64,000 nt of DNA. It comes from DATJUF01 sp035524095. Lineage in GTDB: Bacteria > Desulfobacterota > Binatia > Binatales > Binataceae. This document shows, piece by piece, positions 35,786 through 43,908 of the stretch. The stretch lies in the NCBI GenBank assembly GCA_035524095.1, contig DATKPK010000189.1:1-64000 (forward strand), given 5' to 3'. Both the position numbers and the translations under genes were made by a program. Positions within the stretch are counted from its first letter, which is position 1, and every line of letters begins with the position of its first letter. The notes under the pieces were generated by a model, which was not told the origin of the DNA, did no database searches, and worked only from the letters and a program-made list of their open reading frames with translations.

Positions 35786-38149
35786 CTACGGGGAAATGAG
35801 GGCGGAGCGGCCTTTGCTCCCCATCCGGACACCGATCTTTTTCAGAAAGCCGGCGGGCAGTTCGGCTCCGATTAGGGCGAAGATCAATTCGTTGGCGAGT
35901 TCGATCGGAGTACTGAGGAGCGGACCAGTGGCGCGCGCACCTGAAGCCAGTTGAACTGGCGACAGAACCACTTTGTCTGGGCGAATCGCTGTCAGGGCCG
36001 TCGCCGGATACATGGTTATACGATGAGCTCGCTGCAACTCGACGATCTTTTCAACGTTTTCCCGCGAGACGTTGGTGAGCACGGGCGAGCGGAACGAATA
36101 AGTCACGCGATTGCCGAGCCGTGGATCGGCGAGAGCTTGGGCGACTTCGGCGCCAGCGTTGCCGCCACCGACGACGAGAATTTCGCGGCCGTGGTACTCG
36201 TCGGCGTCGATCAGCATGTAATGAACGCGGCCGGGTTCGTCGCCTGGGATGTTCAGATGGCGCGGGTTGCCGCGCACACCAATCGCGAGCACCACGCAGC
36301 GGGCCTTGAAGACGTCGCGGCGCGCGGTGACCAGGCGAAAGAGATCAGGTTCGCGAGCGATGTCGGCCACCTCCTGGCGGTCGTTGATAGTGAGCTTGAG
36401 CTGGGCGATGATCCGTTCCCATTCGCGGATAAGTTCTTCGCGAGAATTGTCACCTTCGAGAAAGAAGGTGCCGTATTCCTCGATATCAATCGGCGTGGCC
36501 TGCACGAATTTCGCGCGCGGATAAGCGCGAAGGGTGCTAGCGGGAGTCATTTTCTCAAGAGTGACGTACTTAAGCCCCATCACTTGAGCGGTAGCGGTGG
36601 CGCCGAGGCCTGCGGGACCACAGCCGACAATCGCGACGTCATAAACATCGGGCTGGACGGGGAGGCGGAGCTGTTTCAGTTCGGCGGCGATCGCTTCAAT
36701 CACCTGACGTCCCGAGCGCATCGCGAGGTTGATTGATGCGGTGCCGGCCGCCTCGCCGATGAGATAAAGACGCCTGACACTGGTCTGGTAGGTGTCGTCA
36801 ATTAGCGGGACTTCATGGGCAGGCTGTGGCGCGACTTCGATCATCACTTCGCCAGCCGCGACTTTAGACGGTACCAGCATCGGAAGGACGAGAAAGCCGA
36901 GGCTCGCGGCGAACACGCCGATGGTCCCGAGCCACCAGGGTGACATCCGAACAGGCGAAAAATGGAGTCTGCTATTGGAACTGAGTGAGGGCCAGTAGAG
37001 GGTCAAATGGAGGTTGCGCGGCTGATTCGGCGGAAACTTTGGGGCTGGAACGTGGAAGTCGTTGGCGAGGACAACGCCGTGGTGATGGAAGGGATGGCAA
37101 TCCCCGCAGGCGACAACGCGATCGTCGCCGGGCGCGGAAGATATGTCAGTGGCGAGAGCATTGCCTACGGCGAGCCATCCGACGAATGCGTGATCGTCAA
37201 CTAGTGCGGCGGACGTCAGAACGGCAGACTGAATCGCGCCGCGGAACGATGACGAATTGAACAATGCTTGAGTCGAACGGTTCGCCGCTGGCGGCGGACT
37301 CTGGTGGGCGTGGCAGGTGAAACATTGCGCGACGCTCAGGGAAGCGTCGTCGTCGGGTGCGATGCTAGCTGGGATCGTCGCATGACAAGTAATGCATTGC
37401 GACGCGAGATGGCCCGGTGAATGGACGAAGACTGCGTTAATATGAAAAACACGTGCGGAATAGGGCAGAATAACTGGATCAGTTCCGACCGACGCGGGGA
37501 GTTTGAGGAACGAATCCTGCGGCGCGATATGGCATCCCGCGCCCGTGCATGAACTCCACCGAAAACTCATCGAGTCCTTCTGTGGCGGCGTCACAGCATT
37601 GACGATATGGCACGAGGTGCAGGCAAAGCCTCCTGGCCGTGCCGGATAATGGCTTTCGATCAGTGCCTTATGCAGCTTGTGATTAAACGGCTCGGTGAAG
37701 TTATTGGCGGGAGGATCGGGCCGCGTTACGGATGCGGCCACATGTTCGTCGACGGCCCGGATCGAGGGATGATGATGGCACCAGGTGCAGGCGAAGGAGG
37801 CCGCGGCTGAGATATCGACGATCCGTCCCTGATGTTCGCTGTGGCAGCTAAGGCAGGCGAGGTAGTTATTTTTGTCGAGCATCAATTGTCGGCCAGGCGG
37901 GACGGACGTCAGCTCGTCACTCATATCCATTGCGCCGTGCGGATTGACGTCGCTGATATCGCCGTGACAGACGATGCATCGCTGACTGACAGGGCCGTGC
38001 CATGCGCGATGGCATGAGCCACATTCACCTTCGAGCTGCGCATGGGCTGCGATTACGCGGCCAGGCTGATAACTGGTGCGCGGTGCGAGCATCAATGCCG
38101 TGAAGAGGATCGCGGCGACGCCGATTATCCAGCCAAGCCGCCGCATCAT
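35786..38149 (-). CDS. Multihaem cytochrome c - flavoprotein (pyridine nucleotide-disulfide oxidoreductase-like) fusion
   Basis: A 787-residue fusion. Residues 7-24 form a membrane anchor. Residues about 43-352 hold eight CXXCH haem sites (first Cys at 43, 58, 99, 121, 177, 252, 276, 348) and one CX4CH (201-207), so up to nine c-type haems. A second membrane helix lies at about 405-425. Residues about 440-787 form an FAD/NAD(P)H oxidoreductase with VAIVGCGPAGLGATA near 506 and LVVGGGNAGAEVAQAL further on. Topology would put haems in the periplasm and the flavin domain in the cytoplasm (inference). The segment LYLIGEAAGTASINLAMRSG, normally C-terminal in this flavin fold, precedes the first Rossmann motif. 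The start overlaps the upstream membrane gene by four bases (ATGA). Confidence 0.88.
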   Translation of the reverse strand: MMRRLGWIIGVAAILFTALMLAPRTSYQPGRVIAAHAQLEGECGSCHRAWHGPVSQRCIVCHGDISDVNPHGAMDMSDELTSVPPGRQLMLDKNNYLACLSCHSEHQGRIVDISAAASFACTWCHHHPSIRAVDEHVAASVTRPDPPANNFTEPFNHKLHKALIESHYPARPGGFACTSCHIVNAVTPPQKDSMSFRWSSCTGAGCHIAPQDSFLKLPASVGTDPVILPYSARVFHINAVFVHSPGHLASQCITCHATIPASIAPDDDASLSVAQCFTCHAHQSPPPAANRSTQALFNSSSFRGAIQSAVLTSAALVDDHAFVGWLAVGNALATDISSAPGDDRVVACGDCHPFHHHGVVLANDFHVPAPKFPPNQPRNLHLTLYWPSLSSNSRLHFSPVRMSPWWLGTIGVFAASLGFLVLPMLVPSKVAAGEVMIEVAPQPAHEVPLIDDTYQTSVRRLYLIGEAAGTASINLAMRSGRQVIEAIAAELKQLRLPVQPDVYDVAIVGCGPAGLGATATAQVMGLKYVTLEKMTPASTLRAYPRAKFVQATPIDIEEYGTFFLEGDNSREELIREWERIIAQLKLTINDRQEVADIAREPDLFRLVTARRDVFKARCVVLAIGVRGNPRHLNIPGDEPGRVHYMLIDADEYHGREILVVGGGNAGAEVAQALADPRLGNRVTYSFRSPVLTNVSRENVEKIVELQRAHRITMYPATALTAIRPDKVVLSPVQLASGARATGPLLSTPIELANELIFALIGAELPAGFLKKIGVRMGSKGRSALISP

Positions 38150-39045
38150 ACACCCGCGAAATAGAGCACGCCGGCGACGTGGCAGATGACCATCACAGAG
38201 ACGATCATGAAAAGCCCGATATGGAAGCGTAGCCAGCTTTTGCCGAAACGAAGATTGAATCGATTTTGCTCGAGACGGATCTTGCGCTGGGCGATATCAA
38301 GCAGGGCGTCATAGGCCGGCTGATCGGGACCTAGCACTGACCCTGCCTGCCGTGCGGCCATTGCCAGAGATAGGGCTGGATCGGTCCGCATGAAAGTGCC
38401 AAAGAAAAATCGATAGCCTGGATGGGCGCGAGTGAGCAGCGGACGGATATTGGCAAGATAGGCACGAACCAACGTCTCGGAATGGCCAAGCACGGATTCC
38501 TCGGCCTCAACGTAGAGCTGGCGCATCCGCTGGTCGATGTCCTGCTGGCGGACTTCCTGAGCGCCGCGCAGGAGCATTTCGTGAGGCAAGATGGTTTGAA
38601 GGGTCAACCCGAGGGCGCCGGTTGCGACCAAGAGGAGAAGCGCGGCCTTCAAGACGCTTTCCAGCGGCGTGGAGGGACCCGCCTCTGAATGCCACCAGAA
38701 CGGCAGCAGCATCAATGCGCCAGCCGTAACGTGGACGACGCGCCAGCTTTCAAGCCGATCTAAGTTCACGAGACGGCACGCAATTGCTTGAGGCATCAGT
38801 GCGGCGGCACGAAGCCACCGAGCGGAGATCCATAGATTACGTTTGCGGACGTAATAGAGGAGGGCGATCAGCATTACGACGAGGGTCGCGATGCCGGTGC
38901 GGTACGAGCCGAAGCGGGCTGGGAAGTCAGGGGTTAGCTCGTGGACGATGAATACGACCAAGCCGGCCAGTGTCGCCGACATCGTCGCTGAGCCGAGCGG
39001 TGTGGCATGCCGCCGGTCAGCGGCCTCGCCGAGTTGATCCCTCAC
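38146..39045 (-). CDS. Membrane protein with paired histidines, putative b-type cytochrome of the redox module
   Basis: A 299-residue protein with about five hydrophobic segments: residues about 22-35, 48-65, 105-120, 131-152 and near the C-terminus. Two segments contain His pairs spaced about 14 residues (VHVTAGALMLLPFWWH and FHIGLFMIVSVMVICH), the spacing used for bis-His haem b in a four-helix bundle. A soluble helical region lies between (about 160-270). It matches no family I can name. The GTG at 39045 is the likely start; an ATG at 38982 is the alternative. It is sandwiched between the Fe-S protein and the cytochrome-flavoprotein fusion, so a membrane electron carrier is a natural inference. 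Confidence 0.7.
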   Translation of the reverse strand: MRDQLGEAADRRHATPLGSATMSATLAGLVVFIVHELTPDFPARFGSYRTGIATLVVMLIALLYYVRKRNLWISARWLRAAALMPQAIACRLVNLDRLESWRVVHVTAGALMLLPFWWHSEAGPSTPLESVLKAALLLLVATGALGLTLQTILPHEMLLRGAQEVRQQDIDQRMRQLYVEAEESVLGHSETLVRAYLANIRPLLTRAHPGYRFFFGTFMRTDPALSLAMAARQAGSVLGPDQPAYDALLDIAQRKIRLEQNRFNLRFGKSWLRFHIGLFMIVSVMVICHVAGVLYFAGV

Positions 39046-39090
39046 TCGTCGTGTTCTTCTAATCCGGCCGCCGTGATCCTTGCGGGTTAT

Positions 39091-40710
39091 TTAGTCGCTG
39101 CCGCCGCGAGCCTTACGCACGCGGGAACCTTCACTAATCGCGCCGGTTTGTTGAAACAGCTTTGCCGGGTCGATGCGTATAGCGGCTCCAGTAGGACAAT
39201 TATGCACACATCCCATGAACGGCAGGCCGTCGCAAAGGTCGCATTTGATCGGAAAGGCGGCGGGAGTGTGTTGTTCCGTCCCGGCTGGCATTGTGAGTGA
39301 CTTTTGGCTGGCTGGCCGGCCGCCGAAAAGTCGTTGCCACCATGACGTATCGGTATCGTGTCCGGCGATTGGATAAGGCCGGAAAAAATTTGGATCGCCC
39401 ATAACGTGAGCCTTGCGCGCCTGGGCCTGGTCGAAGGTCGGCGAGTCTATCATTGCGATGTTGTCGTAAGGACAGGCAATAGCGCAATTGCCACATCCGA
39501 TACACATATCGTAGTCGAAATAGATTTCACCTTCGGGGCGCCGCTTGATCGAACCCGTGGGGCAACTGTTCATGCATTTCGGATCGTCGCAATGGCGGCA
39601 GGCGCTCGGTATTAGATATTTACCAATCTGGATGCCGTTGCGAATCAGGCGGCTCTTGCCATGCAGTGATTCGCAGGCCTGGACACACTGATCGCACTTG
39701 ATACAGAGATCAAGGTCCATGACAAGCAGGGCGTCGGCCTGGATTACGCCAAGCTGGCCGCTGCGCTCAAGTTCGGCCGAGAGTTCGGGCGTGATGCGCC
39801 TTTCCTGTTCATGGCGTTGATCGATAACCTTGCGCACCTGCTTGAGGATTTGTGGGTATTCGCGGCAAAGCTCATAGAAATCATCGCGCTTGATTCTGAT
39901 TAACTCGCATTTGCCGGCGGTCAATACAGTTGCCCAGCGGACGCCCGTTTCGAAGAGCGCCATCTCGCCGAAATACTCGCCTGCGCGGAGATAAGCCAGC
40001 ACGCGATGGGAGCCGTCGTCGTTTTCGCGAATTACTTGGACAAAGCCGTCGCGAACAATATACAGTGCGTCGCCCGGCTCACCTTGAGTGACTAAAGGCA
40101 CCCCGCGAAGCTCGTGGCGGATCACTTCGCATTTGGGTGCGAGCTGATTCACGAAGTTGGTTGGGACACCGCGGAAGAGTTCGAGATTGATCGCAGTGGC
40201 CTTCACCGCCAAATCGCGATAACGATCGGCGATTAGGGTGCGAGCCTCGGGATTGATCTCAATATACTTGAGGGCGTAGCGCGGGACGTAAAAGATTTCG
40301 GCAGAGCCACGCGCGACCACATCCACTGACCGAGGCAGGCCGCCGATCGCACCAAGCTCACCGTAGAAATCACCCTGCTGGAGCTGGAGCAAAACGCCGC
40401 GCCCGAGTGCTTCGACCTCGTCGACGAGATTGACACCTCCGCTTAGTACGAAACAGAGGTCGAGTTCATATTCACCTTTGCGGCAGATAGTTTCGGCATC
40501 GTTGAACGTGCGGACACAGAGTCCCGGTTCGCGCTCGTAGGCGGCTAGAAATGAGTCGCGCTGTTCATCCGTAAAGGTGCGAAAGACAGCAAGCGGATGG
40601 AGCCGCTGCCAAAGAATCCACGGGGGCAATTTGTCGTTGGCGGGTTCCTCCGGCACAAAGTTAGTAGGCCTTGCCGTGTGCAGTATGTCAATCGGCGACG
40701 CTGTAGACAT
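39091..40710 (-). CDS. Protein with two cyclic nucleotide-binding-type domains fused to a four-cluster [4Fe-4S] ferredoxin domain
   Basis: A 539-residue soluble fusion. Two CRP-like cNMP-binding domains occupy residues about 40-165 (GDFYGELGAIGGLPRSVDVVA) and about 175-300 (GEYFGEMALFETGVRWATVL). The C-terminal third is a DmsB/HybA-like ferredoxin with four Cys groups: CIKCDQCVQAC, CRHCDDPKCMNSCP, CIGCGNCAIACP and CDLCDGLPFMGCVHNCP, enough for four [4Fe-4S] clusters. No signal peptide or DNA-binding HTH is seen, so it is cytoplasmic and not a transcription factor. It is the first gene of the three-gene redox unit, 45 bases before the membrane gene. Confidence 0.9.
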   Translation of the reverse strand: MSTASPIDILHTARPTNFVPEEPANDKLPPWILWQRLHPLAVFRTFTDEQRDSFLAAYEREPGLCVRTFNDAETICRKGEYELDLCFVLSGGVNLVDEVEALGRGVLLQLQQGDFYGELGAIGGLPRSVDVVARGSAEIFYVPRYALKYIEINPEARTLIADRYRDLAVKATAINLELFRGVPTNFVNQLAPKCEVIRHELRGVPLVTQGEPGDALYIVRDGFVQVIRENDDGSHRVLAYLRAGEYFGEMALFETGVRWATVLTAGKCELIRIKRDDFYELCREYPQILKQVRKVIDQRHEQERRITPELSAELERSGQLGVIQADALLVMDLDLCIKCDQCVQACESLHGKSRLIRNGIQIGKYLIPSACRHCDDPKCMNSCPTGSIKRRPEGEIYFDYDMCIGCGNCAIACPYDNIAMIDSPTFDQAQARKAHVMGDPNFFRPYPIAGHDTDTSWWQRLFGGRPASQKSLTMPAGTEQHTPAAFPIKCDLCDGLPFMGCVHNCPTGAAIRIDPAKLFQQTGAISEGSRVRKARGGSD

Positions 40711-40824
40711 TTGATAAGGTTAGGCTTAGATTTGAAAATGAAACTGTCCGGACGCAGTCTCAGCTTTAACCCGCAGGGTTTTTCTGTCTCGCGCGCTTCC
40801 CGGAAAATCGAAGGAGGGGCTTTG

Positions 40825-41199
40825 ATGCCCACTAAATTGTACGTAGGTAATTTGGCCTACTCGGTTACCAATGAGGACCTGGAAGGTTTGTTCTCCCAGG
40901 CCGGCAAGGTCGACAGTGCCGTCGTGGTAGTCGACAAGTTCTCGGGTCAGTCGCGCGGGTTCGGTTTCGTCGAAATGGCAGACTCCAATGACGCTGCCAG
41001 AGCGATCGAAGAATTCAACGATACTGAGCTGAAGGGGCGGAATATTCGCGTCAATGAGGCACGTCCGCGTGAAGGCGGCGGCGGTGGCGGTCCTCGAGGC
41101 GGCGGTGGAGGGGGCGGCGGTCGTGATCGTCGCGGTGGCGGCCGCAATGGTGGTGGCAGTGGCGGCGGTGGAGGGGGCGGCGGCAATCGCCGCTGGTAG
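40825..41199 (+). CDS. Glycine-rich RNA-binding protein (single RRM)
   Basis: Small RNA-binding protein like cyanobacterial Rbp or plant GRP proteins. One RRM spans residues 3-80, with RNP2 as LYVGNLAY and RNP1 as SRGFGFVEM. The C-terminal 40 residues are almost entirely Gly with Arg/Asp/Asn, an RGG-like tail suited to RNA binding. The start at 40825 is set by AAGGAGG eight bases upstream (40811-40817). A hairpin terminator follows the stop by about 20 bases. In other bacteria such proteins are often cold-induced; the 5' leader here may matter, but I see no defined element. Confidence 0.93.
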   Translation: MPTKLYVGNLAYSVTNEDLEGLFSQAGKVDSAVVVVDKFSGQSRGFGFVEMADSNDAARAIEEFNDTELKGRNIRVNEARPREGGGGGGPRGGGGGGGGRDRRGGGRNGGGSGGGGGGGGNRRW

Positions 41200-41511
41200 T
41201 TTAACCAAGCGGAATTTAGAGGGCGGACGCGTGAAAGCATCCGCCTTTTTCATTTTCGGCGGCTGTCCGTGGCCGGTCATATATCAACGCATGCGGGCGA
41301 ACCAAGAGCGAGCTAAATTATCAAGCCCGCGTGATCGATCCGGACTCGCTAGTCCATGAATGTATCTTCGACAACGGCCTCGACCGATCAGGGGACAGTT
41401 TACGGCGGCGACTTTTATGCCGCAATGCGGTTGCCGCAATTTCAAACGCTTTGCTATAGCTGGAATCCGGCTGTTATCCGATGCAGCGAGACAGACCAGG
41501 AGAATTGCGTA
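41200..41511. other. Intergenic region between RRM and hydrolase genes
   Basis: About 310 bases. It contains the terminator at 41220-41250; beyond it no gene or conserved site is recognised. The in-frame ATG at 41356 could begin a longer hydrolase, in which case its first 52 codons occupy the right part. That extension shows no conserved feature and ends at a better ribosome site, so I regard it as untranslated leader. Confidence 0.4.
41220..41250 (+). terminator. Rho-independent terminator after the RRM gene
   Basis: Stem GGCGGACGC at 41222-41230 with GCATCCGCC at 41237-41245 (one mismatch), a six-base loop and five T residues immediately after, about 20 bases past the RRM stop codon. Confidence 0.8.
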
Positions 41512-42426
41512 GTGTTAAGCCCGACTGAACAGATTGAACATCTCAAACTAGCCGCGAGTTTTGCCGGTCTCGAAATGGCGGAACCGGTGCTGCCGGAGTC
41601 CCATCATACAGTGGTGGGTAAGATGCGCTTTCATTACCTCGATTGGGGTAATGCGATTCGCCCGCCGATTTTGTTCCTGCATGGCGGCGGCCTAAACGCT
41701 CATACGTGGGACCTGGTCTGCCTGATGCTTCGCGATAGTTTCCACTGCGTCGCGCTCGATCAACGCGGGCACGGCGATAGCGAATGGGAGCCGACGGCGA
41801 ACTATAGTTTCGAGTCGCAGGTTCAGGACGTGGCGGGATTCGTCGAGAAGCTGAAGCTTCATCGGCCACTGGTCGTGGGTCATTCGATGGGCGGCTTCGC
41901 GGCGATGGGTTACTCGATTGAGCATGCGCCGACGATGGCGGGGCTGGTGCTGGTAGATATCGCACCGGAGCTAGAGTTCACGGGATCGTCGCGCATCCGG
42001 CAGTTCATCACGCAGGATCGCGAACTCGATTCTGTCGATGCGTTTATCGAGAAGGCGATGAGCTTCAATCCGCGGCGTAACCGGGAGCTCTTGCGGCGGA
42101 GCTTGATGCACAATCTGCGGCAACTACCTAGCGGACGATGGACTTGGAAACACGATCCCAATCGCATGTCGGGCGATTTCGAGAAAGAGCGCAAGGCCCG
42201 TGTGGAACATATCAATAGCAGCGCTGGGAAGATCACTTGTCCCGTCTTGGTGCTGCGCGGTGACCGCAGTGATGTATTGACGGACGCAGCAGCGCAACAG
42301 TTCGCGTCGGCAGTGCCAAACGGTCGGTGGCTAAGGGTACCGAACGCTGGTCACACGATTCAGGGTGATAATCCGCGTGGATTGCTCGAAGCGCTGTGGC
42401 CATTCATTCGCGAAGTTGGGCTGTAA
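41512..42426 (+). CDS. Alpha/beta-hydrolase fold protein
   Basis: Serine hydrolase of 304 residues from the GTG at 41512, chosen because AGGAG lies nine bases upstream; an ATG at 41356 would add 52 residues with no family similarity. Motifs: ILFLHGGGLNAHTWDLV (oxyanion loop), ALDQRGHGDSEW, the nucleophile elbow VVGHSMGGFAAMG, an acid likely in VLRGDRSDVL and the His in PNAGHTIQGDNP. It resembles the meta-cleavage product hydrolase/epoxide hydrolase class; specific substrate unknown. It stands alone between a terminator and a convergent hairpin. Confidence 0.85.
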   Translation: MLSPTEQIEHLKLAASFAGLEMAEPVLPESHHTVVGKMRFHYLDWGNAIRPPILFLHGGGLNAHTWDLVCLMLRDSFHCVALDQRGHGDSEWEPTANYSFESQVQDVAGFVEKLKLHRPLVVGHSMGGFAAMGYSIEHAPTMAGLVLVDIAPELEFTGSSRIRQFITQDRELDSVDAFIEKAMSFNPRRNRELLRRSLMHNLRQLPSGRWTWKHDPNRMSGDFEKERKARVEHINSSAGKITCPVLVLRGDRSDVLTDAAAQQFASAVPNGRWLRVPNAGHTIQGDNPRGLLEALWPFIREVGL

Positions 42427-42451
42427 AGCGATTGCTCGACTGAGTAATGCC

Positions 42452-42485
42452 CGGGCGCCGGAGCGATAATTCACTCCGGCGCCCG
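42452..42485. terminator. Perfect 12-bp hairpin between convergent genes
   Basis: CGGGCGCCGGAG at 42452-42463 and CTCCGGCGCCCG at 42474-42485 form an uninterrupted 12-bp stem with a ten-base loop, 26 bases after the hydrolase stop and 36 bases before the stop of the convergent CoA-transferase gene. No T tract follows on either strand, so it may act as a bidirectional barrier or mRNA 3'-end stabiliser rather than a canonical terminator. Confidence 0.55.
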
Positions 42486-42520
42486 ATCATTTCAGCAATG
42501 CGTTAGCGATTAAATGATGA

Positions 42521-43747
42521 TCAATATGGTGCGTTGTGCAGCACGCCCTGACTTTCGAGATCGCGGACGCGACCGGTGGAATAACCAAGAAACTTTGTTA
42601 GTACCTCTTCGTTGTGCTCACCGAGCATCGGCGCTTCGAGAGTGAGGCGTTCGGGAAACTCCGAGAAACGCAGCGCGAACCCGGGCACGTCAAAATCGCC
42701 GAGGATGCGGTCATGGACGGTGCGAATCGTACCACGTCCACGCAGATGGGGATGCTGCCGCGCCTCGGCTACGGAAAGGATCGGTGCACATGGCACGCGA
42801 TATTCGCGAATCGGCGCCATGACGGCTTCGTCATTAGGCTGGGCCTGCAACCACGATTCAATTTCACTGACTAATTCCTTGAGATTCTTTAAACGATCAC
42901 CGTTGGTGACAAAGCGAGGGTCTTGCGCGAGCTCCGCCTTGCCCATCGCCTTGCATAGATTCGCGAAATGATGTTGCAAGGCGGCGATGATCACAAAGTC
43001 GCGCTTGTTGCCACGAAAGACACCGCATGGAACCGCGTACCACGAATGTGCCCCGGAACGAGTCGGATTGATCTTGCCATTACTGAGGCTATTCATCTGC
43101 ACGCCAGCCTCGTGATAATGAGCGTAAGTATCGAGTAGCGAAATATCGAGATGCTGACCGCGTCCGGTGCGCTGGCAGTAGAGCAGAGCGGCGCAGATCG
43201 CACCCATCGCATGCGCTCCTGTGCTGACGTCGCCGATCGCGATCATTGGAATCTGCGGCGGACCGTCAGACTCACCGCCCATCGAAGTGATACCGGCGTA
43301 GGCCGCGCCGAGATAATCGAAGCCGGGTTCATTCGCGAGAGGACCGGTTTGGCCGAATGCTGAAATTGAGCACATCACGATTTTCGGATTGATTGCGCTG
43401 ACGGTTGCGTAATCGAGCCCGAGCCGAGCAATCACGCCGGGCGCGTAGTTCTGAACCAGCACATCGATATGCGGTAGCAGTCCCTTGATAATCGCGAGGC
43501 CCTCGGGATGTTTCACATCGAGGCAAATATCTCTCTTGCCGCGATTGTGCTGAACGAAATAACCACTGCGGCCCTTGACCAATACACCACCGAGACGCGC
43601 GGGATCGCCGGCGGGCGGAAGCTCAACTTTGATAACATCAGCGCCCATTTCCGCGAGCATCAGCGTAGTCGTTGGTCCCGCAACGACCTGGCTGAAATCC
43701 AGTACGCGATAGCCGTCGAGCACGTGTTTGAGATTGTCCCCAGACAT
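42521..43747 (-). CDS. CaiB/BaiF family (class III) CoA-transferase
   Basis: Second CoA-transferase in the window, 408 residues. The N-terminus is MSGDNLKHVLDGYRVLDFSQ, with the family signature GADVIKVELPPAGDPARLGG, the nucleotide-binding RDICLDVKHPEG, and the catalytic Asp in IAIGDVSTGAHAMG. The start at 43747 is supported by GGAGG nine bases upstream. It is followed on the chromosome by an acyl-CoA dehydrogenase-like gene on the same strand (161 bases upstream in transcription order), consistent with activation and oxidation of an unknown acid. It diverges in sequence from the transferase at 6.1 kb and is not a recent copy. Confidence 0.9.
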   Translation of the reverse strand: MSGDNLKHVLDGYRVLDFSQVVAGPTTTLMLAEMGADVIKVELPPAGDPARLGGVLVKGRSGYFVQHNRGKRDICLDVKHPEGLAIIKGLLPHIDVLVQNYAPGVIARLGLDYATVSAINPKIVMCSISAFGQTGPLANEPGFDYLGAAYAGITSMGGESDGPPQIPMIAIGDVSTGAHAMGAICAALLYCQRTGRGQHLDISLLDTYAHYHEAGVQMNSLSNGKINPTRSGAHSWYAVPCGVFRGNKRDFVIIAALQHHFANLCKAMGKAELAQDPRFVTNGDRLKNLKELVSEIESWLQAQPNDEAVMAPIREYRVPCAPILSVAEARQHPHLRGRGTIRTVHDRILGDFDVPGFALRFSEFPERLTLEAPMLGEHNEEVLTKFLGYSTGRVRDLESQGVLHNAPY

Positions 43748-43908
43748 GCAATTTGACCTCCATAAAGAGGGCAAGAACTGACGCCCACACGGTCTCTATA
43801 GCACTGTCTGCCACGAAGCGGTTGCACCCGTGCATGGTTTGCTGAGGGCGGGCGAGAAAAGATCACCCGACGCCCGATTGCGAGCCCTGGGACCGGCGTG
43901 CCGGACAG

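Noticed and set aside
37007..37204. Small plus-strand open frame within the cytochrome-flavoprotein gene
   Set aside because: Antisense to a well-supported coding region and without its own ribosome site.
41070..41196. GGC/GGT-rich repeat tract
   Set aside because: Explained by the Gly-rich tail of the RRM protein; it is coding low complexity and not a separate repeat element.
41356..41511. N-terminal extension of the hydrolase to ATG 41356
   Set aside because: The extra 52 residues show no similarity to the fold, whereas GTG 41512 has a properly placed AGGAG.
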